From the NCBI GenBank assembly GCA_003170115.1, contig PMZS01000133.1, positions 585-6,120 of the forward strand: 5,536 bases of DNA. The letters are read 5' to 3'. Source of the stretch: Spirochaetaceae bacterium. Its GTDB lineage: Bacteria; Spirochaetota; Spirochaetia; SZUA-6; Fen-1364. Shown here in pieces: positions 1 to 5,536 of the stretch (positions are counted from its first letter, which is position 1; each line of letters opens with the position of its first letter). The notes under the pieces are model-generated. The model was not told where the DNA came from, did no database searches, and was given only the letters and a program-made list of their open reading frames with translations. The position numbers and the translations under genes were made by a program.

Positions 1-1
1 C

Positions 2-412
2 CGCTACCCCCGCCAGTACGGCGGGCAGAGGGGCCTCTTCCTTCGCGCGGATGCCAACTATGAAAAGAAGGCGTGGGACGCGGCGTTCAAGGATTACGAG
101 ACGCTCGCCGCCCGTTTTCCGAAGAGTTATCTTGCTCCCATCAGCCTTTTCGACGCGGCGGTATGCCACGAGGAGAAGGGTGATACGGACAATGCCTTGA
201 AACTGTACGTGCAAGCCTCCGGCTCCTACAAGGACTCCACCGTGGCGCCACGAGCACTCTTCGATTCCGGCCGTCTCTACGAGGCTAAGAGTGACTGGCC
301 GAACGCACAGAAGGCCTACCAGTCCATGGACGGGCTGTACGCTCAGAGCATGTGGACGCGCCTTGCCAAGAACCGGCTGGTCGACTTGAAGGTTCAGGGG
401 AAGATCAAGTAG
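2..412 (+). CDS. TPR-repeat protein, C-terminal part (5' end outside window)
   Basis: An open frame enters from the left edge and runs 136 codons to a TAG stop, so only the C-terminus is seen. The visible protein is helical. It has repeated TPR-like helix pairs, for example AWDAAFKDYETLAARFP (about visible residues 25-41), then an alanine-rich helix ending CHEEKGDTDNALKLY, then RALFDSGRLYEAKSDWPNAQKAY (given here only as a landmark, about residues 84-106). Each shows the TPR spacing of small and aromatic residues, and the look is that of the YbgF/BamD-like TPR families that work in the cell envelope. TPRs bind other proteins, so a scaffold role is expected, but no partner can be named. An in-frame TTG at 197 is not a credible start because the repeats continue upstream of it. 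The gene ends 54 nt before the cyclase gene on the same strand, with two hairpins between. N-terminal targeting cannot be judged. Confidence 0.8.
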   Translation, partial: RYPRQYGGQRGLFLRADANYEKKAWDAAFKDYETLAARFPKSYLAPISLFDAAVCHEEKGDTDNALKLYVQASGSYKDSTVAPRALFDSGRLYEAKSDWPNAQKAYQSMDGLYAQSMWTRLAKNRLVDLKVQGKIK

Positions 413-450
413 GGCGGCTTCGCCGCTAGGACTGGGGCGGCTTCGCCGCC
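413..450 (+). repeat. Two tandem GC-rich hairpins, 23-nt period
   Basis: Directly after the TPR stop codon, a 15-nt palindromic unit occurs twice: GGCGGCTTCGCCGCT at 413-427 and GGCGGCTTCGCCGCC at 436-450. Each can fold as a 6-bp stem (GGCGGC/GCCGCY) closing on a TTC loop, or 5 bp with a larger loop. The first copy has a G-T closing pair. The identity between copies extends a little to the left (TAGGGCGGC versus TGGGGCGGC). Neither is followed by a T-run, so an ordinary intrinsic terminator is unlikely. mRNA processing or 3'-end protection between the two cistrons, or a dispersed short palindromic repeat, are possible roles. The second stem ends 3 nt before the Shine-Dalgarno of the next gene, so it could also affect translation. 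Confidence 0.75.
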
Positions 451-466
451 AACAGGAGGGGCTCGC

Positions 467-2875
467 ATGGCAGAGAAGAAGGCCGCGTCCAAGATACTCG
501 AAACCAGGTATTTCGGCCTTATCATCGGCGTGCTGGTGTTCCTCCTGCTCTTTGCTCTCAGCTCAGGCACCGTCCTGGTGAGAAGCCTCGAGCAGAAGAT
601 GCTGGACTTGAACTTTCGGTTCAAAAACACCGTTTCGAGCACTCGTGTTCAGGAAGGCGTCTCGGTCGTACAGAGCAATCCACGCATCTCCCCGGATATC
701 CTCATCGTGGGCATTGACGACAAGTCGCTGGACAGGTTCGGGCGGTGGCCTTTCCCGCGTTATCGGCACGCGGATCTCATCAACGCTTTTTCTCGAATCA
801 AGAACGAGGGCGAGCGCGAACGCGCCCTTTTCATCGACATTTTCTTCTCAGAACCGTCCGAGGTGGCTGAAGATGACGCCCTGCTGGTTTCCAGCATCAG
901 GAACAGCAACCGTGTTTTCCTGGAAACCGTTCTCCTGCCCGGGGAGAACGCACCCCAGACTGAAGACGAGTTTTTCGCCCGCGAAGACGTCCTGAGCTCG
1001 CACATCGGAAGCATCTCCAACATCAAGGGCGACTGGCTGAACGTGAGCACCTTCTACGGCCTTGAAGCCCCGCCGCTGAAGCCCTATGCGGCCGCCACAT
1101 ACGGGTATGGGCATGCGAATTTCCTCGGTGACGGCGACCAGATCTACCGCAGGCAGCCGCTGGTGGCAAAGCTCTCCCACCTCGTGAAGGAAATTCCGCT
1201 GGACGAGCTCACCGCCGCTGAGCCGGTTGACCGTGCCAATTTCGAGCACCTTTCCTGGATCGACAAGAACAATGGGATACACGACGTACCGTATCCACTG
1301 ACGGCCGGTGCCATCGAGGTCCTCAAGAAGAAGATGACGGCATCCGCGCCCTTGAAAGTGGATGAGGCCACCGACAGTACCCCCGCAAAGAGCTACTACG
1401 TTGTACGGAAGTACAAGGACACTTTCATCCCTTCCATCACGCTTTCCCTTGCCTTGGAGTACATGCACAAGAAGATGGCCGATCTGGAGGTCGTTCTCGG
1501 CCAGTACATTCGTATCCCGAACCCGGAGAAGTTCAACATCGATACTCAGCAATGGGAGAAGTACACCCTCACGGTGACGCCGCCGCAGGTGGATAAGGAC
1601 GGCAACATTGTGAAGCCGGGGGCAACCCGTACCCTCTCTGAGGTGGTCATCCCCATCGACGTCACGGGAGCCATGCTCATCAACTTCATGGGGGATCCTT
1701 CCAGCTCGAACCCTGAGGAGCACCAAACCTTTCCCGTGCGCTCGTACTCCGGCTACGCGGGAAACCCGCCTCCCCCTGATCCCGCCAAGTGGCCGGCAAC
1801 GAAGAAGCTGGGAAACGTGATCGTGATGGTGGGGCCCTTTGCCAAGGGGATGGCGGCCGACGAGAAGCCGACGCCCTTTGGACTCATGTACGGAGTTGAG
1901 ATGCACGCCAATGCCCTCAACACCATCCTGATGGGCAACTTCCTCCACTATGCCCCACCGGTGATCGACACCCTGCTCCTGTTCGTGGTGGTCATGCTCG
2001 TGTCCTTGATGGTGTCAAGGCTTTCCACGATCTGGTCGCTCGTAGTCACTCTTGGGGCTATCGTCGTGTATTTTTTCGTGTACATGCTCATATTCGAGTT
2101 CAATAACTACATCCTGACGTTCTCTGCCCCCTCATTTGGGGCATTCCTTGCATTCCTTGCCGTCGTGGCCTACCGCACGGTTTTCGAGGAACGGGATAAA
2201 AGGCGGATCACTGCCATGTTCGGCAAGTATGTCAGCCCAGCGGTGGTCGACGAGCTCCTGGAAAATCCGCCCGTGCTTGGCGGGGTCGACAAGGAGCTGA
2301 CGGTATTCTTCTCCGATATCCGCGGGTTCACAACCCTGTCGGAGGGCCTCTCCCCGCAGGAGCTGGTCAACCATCTCAACCTCTACCTGACGGCGATGAC
2401 GGATCTCATCCTGGATTACAAGGGGACGCTGGACAAGTACGTGGGTGATGAAATCATGTGCTTCTGGGGCGCCCCTGTGCCGGAGGCGGACCATGCGCTG
2501 CTGGCGTGCAAGTGCGCGGTGAAGCAGATCCAAGTCCTGAACCAGATGAACCAGGGCTGGCCGCCTGAAAGGCGGTTGAGCATAGGAATAGGGCTGAACA
2601 CGGGAATCATGACGGTAGGAAACATGGGATCCATCGGCCGCATGAGCTACACGCTCATGGGAGACAATGTCAACCTCGGTGCACGCCTGGAGGGAACGAA
2701 CAAGCAGTACTACACGACGATCATCATGAGCGAGTCCACATACTCAGAGGTCAAGGACAAGGTGGTTGCCCGTGAGCTGGACAATATCAGGGTGAAAGGC
2801 AAGAACAAGCCTGTTCTCATCTACGAGCTTCTCGACGTTCCGGAGGGTCTGGAACCGCCCGCAAAGTCGAATTGA
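467..2875 (+). CDS. CHASE2-domain transmembrane adenylate cyclase (class III)
   Basis: This 802-residue receptor cyclase is predicted to make cAMP from ATP in response to an extracytoplasmic cue. The ATG at 467 is well supported by AGGAGGG at 454-460, six bases upstream. After a short basic N-terminus comes a membrane helix (about residues 16-38), then the CHASE2 sensor. Its hallmarks are ILIVGIDD (78-85), GRWPFPR (92-98), a buried Asp at 124, GHANFLGDGD (215-224), NFMGD (406-410), VIVMVG (451-456) and MHAN (479-482). Three further helices follow (about 502-517, 522-543, 550-569), then a linker with FGKYVSP and the catalytic domain. Catalytic residues look complete: metal-binding D617 and D661, 44 apart; purine-selecting K657 and T729; and N736 and R740 in the GDNVNLGARLE motif. 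The Lys/Thr pair favours ATP over GTP. The sensor is longer than I expect for CHASE2, with extra sequence around 230-319. CHASE2 ligands are largely unknown. Confidence 0.95.
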   Translation: MAEKKAASKILETRYFGLIIGVLVFLLLFALSSGTVLVRSLEQKMLDLNFRFKNTVSSTRVQEGVSVVQSNPRISPDILIVGIDDKSLDRFGRWPFPRYRHADLINAFSRIKNEGERERALFIDIFFSEPSEVAEDDALLVSSIRNSNRVFLETVLLPGENAPQTEDEFFAREDVLSSHIGSISNIKGDWLNVSTFYGLEAPPLKPYAAATYGYGHANFLGDGDQIYRRQPLVAKLSHLVKEIPLDELTAAEPVDRANFEHLSWIDKNNGIHDVPYPLTAGAIEVLKKKMTASAPLKVDEATDSTPAKSYYVVRKYKDTFIPSITLSLALEYMHKKMADLEVVLGQYIRIPNPEKFNIDTQQWEKYTLTVTPPQVDKDGNIVKPGATRTLSEVVIPIDVTGAMLINFMGDPSSSNPEEHQTFPVRSYSGYAGNPPPPDPAKWPATKKLGNVIVMVGPFAKGMAADEKPTPFGLMYGVEMHANALNTILMGNFLHYAPPVIDTLLLFVVVMLVSLMVSRLSTIWSLVVTLGAIVVYFFVYMLIFEFNNYILTFSAPSFGAFLAFLAVVAYRTVFEERDKRRITAMFGKYVSPAVVDELLENPPVLGGVDKELTVFFSDIRGFTTLSEGLSPQELVNHLNLYLTAMTDLILDYKGTLDKYVGDEIMCFWGAPVPEADHALLACKCAVKQIQVLNQMNQGWPPERRLSIGIGLNTGIMTVGNMGSIGRMSYTLMGDNVNLGARLEGTNKQYYTTIIMSESTYSEVKDKVVARELDNIRVKGKNKPVLIYELLDVPEGLEPPAKSN

Positions 2876-2906
2876 AAGGGGAGGGGAAGCTCTGGGGCCT
2901 GGATTG

Positions 2907-3596
2907 ATGAAAGCATTACGACGCCTTCTGCTGCTGGTGGCAGTACTGCTGGATACCGGGTGCGGGCTGCCGGATACGTACTTTCTGCAGCAGCCAAAGG
3001 TGGTGACTCAGGCCCCGGGGCCAGGCCCTGGCCAGTTTATCTTCTCGAATCCTATCCATGACATGAATCACGACATCAATGTGACCTTTACCGGGAACGA
3101 GCTCTACTACAAGTTCTATGCGAACATCAGCGACATAACGGGCAACGATTACGATTCCTCAAACACTTCAGACCCGTCCGTTCAACTAACCGCAAAAGGA
3201 TTCTTTCCACTCGTAGCTGGCACAGATAGCGTCCCCAATCGACTGGATCCAGTCATTCCCATCGGAACAAGCCTTGCTGCGGCTGGATCAATTGTAACGG
3301 TTACGCTGGTCACAAACGGCATTTCAACGTATTCGATCCCCTCCGGGCCCGGCGGAGAGGTGCGCAGAGACGTTGCAAGTGTGTCGTCTCCCACGCAGTA
3401 CAAGGATTTCCAAACAGACCTCACGTCACCTAGCAATTACGTTTTCAGTGATGCGGATGTGGCCAGCATGCCTATGACTGGTGGTTCGGTCTATGTGGCA
3501 ATGTACGCCCTGAGCTTCGGCTACACTGGGGCCTCGACTCCGCAGCGATCAGTTCCGACATATCTCGGGTACATCCCGATAACTCCATTTCCATGA
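2907..3596 (+). CDS. Predicted envelope lipoprotein, function unknown
   Basis: This is a 229-residue protein with a lipoprotein-type leader: basic KALRR, a leucine-rich core (about residues 7-15) and a Cys at 19 followed by GLPDTYF. That implies lipidation by Lgt and cleavage by signal peptidase II, leaving it anchored in an envelope membrane. The lipobox reads L-D-T-G-C, and an acidic residue at -3 is unusual, so processing is uncertain. The mature part starts with a Pro/Gly linker (APGPGPGQ, 36-43) and continues as Ser/Thr/Gly-rich, probably beta-strand sequence without motifs I recognise. It resembles the unnamed spirochaetal lipoproteins that begin CGL plus Tyr/Phe-rich sequence, but that is memory of style, not a search. 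ATG at 2907 is preferred over TTG at 2904; both have only weak Shine-Dalgarno candidates (GGGG at 2894-2897). The gene begins 31 nt after the cyclase. Its middle part looks more AT-rich and less codon-biased than its neighbours. Confidence 0.75.
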   Translation: MKALRRLLLLVAVLLDTGCGLPDTYFLQQPKVVTQAPGPGPGQFIFSNPIHDMNHDINVTFTGNELYYKFYANISDITGNDYDSSNTSDPSVQLTAKGFFPLVAGTDSVPNRLDPVIPIGTSLAAAGSIVTVTLVTNGISTYSIPSGPGGEVRRDVASVSSPTQYKDFQTDLTSPSNYVFSDADVASMPMTGGSVYVAMYALSFGYTGASTPQRSVPTYLGYIPITPFP

Positions 3597-3618
3597 TGTT
3601 CCGCAAAGGGGTTTCAGC

Positions 3619-3897
3619 ATGTGGTTCTACTACTTCCGGGTCGGCCTGACGTACGTCACCATAGGGGTGGCATCAGCGGTGTTTTTCTTCTTCGTGGTAA
3701 AGAAGCCCGTCCTGGGAAAGTTGTGGGGAGCGCTCATCGTCGGTTTGGTTGGGTCCTTTCTCGGCGGTTTGATCGACCAGCTCTTTTCACGGGTAATCGC
3801 GTACCTGGCTGACGTGAACTCGGTAAACGTCTTTGCGGCCCTTGCTACCTCACTCCTGATGATCTGGCTGCTCTCCAAAGCCAGTTACCCGCGATAG
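3619..3897 (+). CDS. Small three-helix membrane protein, function unknown
   Basis: A 92-residue hydrophobic protein whose ATG lies seven bases after AAGGGG (3606-3611). Three membrane segments can be read: about residues 8-27 (ending FFFFVV), 35-56 and 70-86. The second is glycine-rich, with G33, G37, G42, G45, G49 and G50 giving a glycine-zipper look that favours tight helix packing. This recalls the small GlsB/YeaQ/YmgE-type membrane proteins, but the similarity is only of composition and spacing, so I do not assign the family. Basic residues K28, K29 and K34 between the first two helices suggest that loop is cytoplasmic. It lies 22 nt after the lipoprotein gene and 14 nt before the YwbE gene, so it is almost certainly in the same operon. 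A membrane partner for the cyclase or lipoprotein is possible but unproven. Confidence 0.75.
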   Translation: MWFYYFRVGLTYVTIGVASAVFFFFVVKKPVLGKLWGALIVGLVGSFLGGLIDQLFSRVIAYLADVNSVNVFAALATSLLMIWLLSKASYPR

Positions 3898-3911
3898 CAG
3901 GGAGGCCGCGG

Positions 3912-4121
3912 ATGGACGGTACCGTTCGGTCAAGGATTGCTCCAGGAACCCGGGTTTCCATCGTCCAGAAGGAAGACCAGCGAACCGGCAGAAGGACAGA
4001 GGGGATTGTCCGGGACATCCTCACAAGCTCTCCCACCCATCCACATGGGATCAAGGTGAGGCTTGAGTCAGGCGAGGTGGGGAGGGTACAGGAAATCCTC
4101 TCTGAAGGCGACAGGCCATGA
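3912..4121 (+). CDS. ywbE: YwbE family protein (DUF2196)
   Basis: A 69-residue soluble protein that I recognise as the YwbE family (DUF2196) from its conserved blocks: APGTRV near the start (10-15), KEDQRTG (20-26), GIVRDILT (31-38), SPTHPHGIKVRL (40-51) and GEVGRVQEI (54-62). Its length agrees with the family, so it is complete. The spacing of short beta-strand-like stretches with Gly turns suggests a small barrel similar to other nucleic-acid-binding or translation-linked folds. That is inference, since the family's molecular role is not established to my knowledge. ATG 3912 is supported by AGGGAGG at 3899-3905, six bases upstream. The stop codon overlaps the start of the TfoX-type gene as ATGA, which implies translational coupling of the two. 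Confidence 0.88.
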   Translation: MDGTVRSRIAPGTRVSIVQKEDQRTGRRTEGIVRDILTSSPTHPHGIKVRLESGEVGRVQEILSEGDRP

Positions 4122-4483
4122 AATGGACCAAGGCTCCAGAAGAGCTGAAGGCCCGCATAGAAGGCCTCATGCAGTCTGTGGATTGCCAGAAGAAGCCCAT
4201 GTTCGGGTACCCCGCCTACTTCATCAACAAGAACATGTTTGCGGGACTCTTCCAGGACAAGCTCTTCCTGCGCCTGTCTCCCGCCCAGGTTGTCTCTTTG
4301 TCAAAGTCCTTTCCAGCGATTGCGAACCTTGAGCCCATTCCTGGCAGACCCATGAAGAACTACTACGTCATTCCCGAGAAGCTCTACACCGACGCACGGG
4401 AGATCCCGAAAGTAGTGCAGGGGGCAGTTATCTTTTGTGCCAGCCTGCCTGTGAAAACGAAGAAGCCCAGGAAGAAATCCTGA
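4118..4483 (+). CDS. TfoX/Sxy N-terminal-domain protein
   Basis: A 121-residue protein matching the stand-alone TfoX N-terminal domain family. Its typical blocks are KPMFGYPAYFINKNMFAGLF (26-45), the strand FLRLS (50-54), PGRPMKNYYVIP (75-86) and a C-terminal helix with AVIFCASLP (103-111). It ends in a lysine/arginine tail (KTKKPRKKS). In gammaproteobacteria the two-domain Sxy/TfoX activates competence genes with cAMP-CRP. This protein has only the N-terminal domain, and proteins of this short subfamily are widespread in bacteria without known competence function, so no tfoX symbol is given. The ATG overlaps the YwbE stop codon (ATGA), with GAAGG at 4104-4108 as a possible ribosome site inside the upstream gene. 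It is the last gene of the plus-strand block, and an adenylate cyclase lies three genes upstream. Confidence 0.85.
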   Translation: MKWTKAPEELKARIEGLMQSVDCQKKPMFGYPAYFINKNMFAGLFQDKLFLRLSPAQVVSLSKSFPAIANLEPIPGRPMKNYYVIPEKLYTDAREIPKVVQGAVIFCASLPVKTKKPRKKS

Positions 4484-4497
4484 CATAGGCGTGTTTC

Positions 4498-4514
4498 GGG
4501 TTGGTGCGCAGCCC
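4498..4514 (+). terminator. Possible weak terminator of the plus-strand operon
   Basis: Fifteen bases after the TfoX-type stop, GGGTTG (4498-4503) can pair with CAGCCC (4509-4514) across a GTGCG loop, giving six pairs including one G-T. The following 16 bases are T-rich but interrupted (AATTCCTTTGATCCTTTT). Position between convergent genes fits a terminator, but the stem is short and the T-tract broken. Confidence 0.35.
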
Positions 4515-4619
4515 AATTCCTTTGATCCTTTTCACTTCCGATAATCAATATTCTGTCTACTAATTGGGTATTGGAAAACTCTTCTGGATTTGTTGGGCAG
4601 AGCCTGATAATCAAAGGGA

Positions 4620-4633
4620 CGTGCAACGGCACG
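4620..4633 (-). terminator. Possible weak terminator of the minus-strand TPR gene
   Basis: Eleven bases beyond the minus-strand stop codon there is a perfect 5-bp stem, CGTGC/GCACG, with a four-base loop. Read on the minus strand it is followed by TCCCTTTGATTATC, which is only moderately T-rich. The position is right for a terminator, but the stem is short. Confidence 0.35.
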
Positions 4634-4644
4634 GGCAGGAAGGC

Positions 4645-5536
4645 TTATCGACTGATTGTCAGAAGAGGTTCCACGAACGGCTTCTTCAACTGCCGCGCGG
4701 AAAGATCCTTGAATTGACCTGCTGCGGGCATGCCGGAAAGGAGCTTCCAGATGTTTACAGCATGCCGCGGGTAGCCATCCGCGAATGTGGCGCCTGCCAG
4801 ATAATACAGGTCCCCGAAAAGGCCTGTCGAGCCTGCATAAGCTTTCAGTTCAGCACTTGCGTCAATCGCCGTGAGAAGCTCGGCAAGGGTGGAAAACTCG
4901 TAGTCTGCATCGTTCTCTTTTCGAGATCTCTCTATCTGGCTCATCCTGTAGACGACAGAGTACAGAAATTGCGATACTGACTGGGCAAACCTTCCGGTAC
5001 GATAGTAGAACCACCCCAGCTTGGAATGCGCAGCCGCCGCGAATGAATCATCGAAATTGTAGAGGACCAGGACCCGGTCGAGTCCTTTCTCGAAATAGTT
5101 CTTTTCCAACTGTGTGCGCAGCCGCTGATTCGGAGTTTCCTGAAAGCGCCTGTCATCGCTCACAATCAGAGTAAGGGTGTCTTCCATTTGCTTGTAGAGC
5201 TGCTGCATCTCGAAAAGGTTCGAGAGCTTGTACAAAATATCGTACTGCATCTCGGGAATGTAGAAGGATTTTCTCAGATCGTACGCTTTTTCATACTGTC
5301 GCTGGGCGAGTGACGCTTCACCTTCGGTCAAATATACATCACCGAGTGCGGCCTCTGCTTCGGGGAAGATCCCTGCCCCTTCGATCGCTGCCTTGTAGAG
5401 CTGAAGCGCCTTGCCGAACTCTTTCTGGTCAGCAGCAGTGTTCCCCTGCTCATACAGGAGCCAGTACGAGTTCGAGTTGTCAGCAAAAGCAATCGCGGAG
5501 GACAGGAGCAAGATGAGAAGGAGGACGAACCAGGCC
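4645..5536 (-). CDS. Secreted/periplasmic TPR protein (N-terminus outside window)
   Basis: This minus-strand frame is open to the right edge, so the start codon lies beyond the window. 296 residues are visible. The first ones, AWFVLLLILLLSSAIAFA then DNSN, are the hydrophobic core and A-x-A cleavage site of a Sec signal peptide, so export to the periplasm or beyond is expected. The TTG at 5511 would start inside this signal peptide and is not the real start. The mature part opens with TPR helices: a unit with LLYEQGNTAADQKEFGKALQ, then one containing AALGDVYLTEGEASLAQRQY, then YDILYKLSNLFEMQQLY, and a later one around KLGWFYYRTGRFAQSVSQF. The C-terminus has a GDLYYLAGATFADGYPRHA segment that may be another repeat. 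It resembles spirochaetal exported TPR proteins, but I cannot name an orthologue. It converges on the cyclase operon, so it is transcribed independently. Confidence 0.85.
   Translation of the reverse strand, partial: AWFVLLLILLLSSAIAFADNSNSYWLLYEQGNTAADQKEFGKALQLYKAAIEGAGIFPEAEAALGDVYLTEGEASLAQRQYEKAYDLRKSFYIPEMQYDILYKLSNLFEMQQLYKQMEDTLTLIVSDDRRFQETPNQRLRTQLEKNYFEKGLDRVLVLYNFDDSFAAAAHSKLGWFYYRTGRFAQSVSQFLYSVVYRMSQIERSRKENDADYEFSTLAELLTAIDASAELKAYAGSTGLFGDLYYLAGATFADGYPRHAVNIWKLLSGMPAAGQFKDLSARQLKKPFVEPLLTISR

Larger units (their letters stand above)
4484..4644. other. Convergent intergenic gap with short repeats
   Basis: This 161-nt AT-richer gap lies between two convergent genes, so no promoter for either is expected. 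Besides the two weak terminator candidates it holds an 8-bp inverted pair (CCTTTGAT at 4519-4526, ATCAAAGG at 4610-4617), a 7-bp inverted pair (CCCAATT at 4512-4518, AATTGGG at 4562-4568) and a 9-bp direct repeat (GATAATCAA at 4540 and 4606). No small gene with a credible ribosome site is seen. Confidence 0.6.

Noticed and set aside
197..412. A separate 71-residue gene starting at TTG 197
   Set aside because: The frame is open upstream to the window edge and continues the same TPR-like helices, so this is an internal codon of a larger gene.
413..450. Start of a CRISPR-like repeat array
   Set aside because: There are only two 15-nt units with an 8-nt separation, no unique spacers of normal size and no cas genes. 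Palindromic hairpins explain the pattern.
645..995. 116-codon plus-strand frame overlapping the cyclase in another phase
   Set aside because: The cyclase frame carries the CHASE2 hallmarks through this stretch. The alternative translation is Ser/Arg-rich and featureless.
848..1948. 366-codon open frame on the minus strand inside the cyclase gene
   Set aside because: It is fully antisense to conserved CHASE2 sequence. Its translation is rich in His, Arg and Gly without domain logic, as expected from the mirror of a GC-biased gene.
467..2875. Guanylate cyclase or diguanylate cyclase assignment for the CHASE2 protein
   Set aside because: The catalytic domain has class III motifs rather than GGDEF, and the Lys657/Thr729 pair matches adenylate rather than guanylate specificity.
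4564..4980. 138-codon plus-strand open frame after the TfoX-type gene
   Set aside because: Most of it is antisense to the secreted TPR gene. It has no Shine-Dalgarno and no recognisable protein features, although it contains several cysteines.
4645..5511. TTG 5511 as the true start of the minus-strand TPR gene
   Set aside because: It lies in the middle of an evident signal-peptide core that continues in frame to the window edge, so the start is outside.

Overview
The window looks like chromosomal DNA of a free-living or host-associated spirochaete, most likely of the Spirochaetaceae/Treponemataceae type. That assignment is inference. It rests on moderately high GC with strong third-position bias, a large CHASE2-class III cyclase next to a TPR protein, an envelope lipoprotein with a short CGLP-type mature start, and a secreted TPR protein of a style I associate with spirochaetes. 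No rRNA, tRNA, CRISPR array, insertion sequence or phage gene is visible.

Layout: the first 4.5 kb is a tightly packed plus-strand block of six genes. They are the 3' end of a TPR protein gene (to 412), a complete CHASE2-adenylate cyclase (467-2875), a predicted lipoprotein (2907-3596), a 92-residue membrane protein (3619-3897), a YwbE-family protein (3912-4121) and a TfoX N-terminal-domain protein (4118-4483). The gaps are 54, 31, 22 and 14 nt, and the last pair overlaps by ATGA, so co-transcription of at least the last five genes is likely. The 54-nt gap after the TPR gene holds two near-identical GC-rich hairpins of unknown role. A 161-nt AT-richer gap then separates this block from a convergent minus-strand gene running off the right edge, which encodes a signal-peptide TPR protein.

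How the genes may work together: the cyclase is a transmembrane receptor with an extracytoplasmic CHASE2 sensor and an apparently intact cytoplasmic catalytic domain. It is therefore expected to turn an envelope or external cue into cAMP. The TPR protein, lipoprotein and small membrane protein around it are plausible envelope partners, but only by proximity. YwbE and TfoX-N are small soluble proteins of poorly known function. The TfoX-N gene beside an adenylate cyclase is suggestive because Sxy/TfoX works with cAMP-CRP in gammaproteobacteria, but nothing here proves such a link. I see no clearly new defence or mobile system. The most interesting points are the enlarged CHASE2 sensor, its possible envelope-partner operon and the paired intergenic hairpins.
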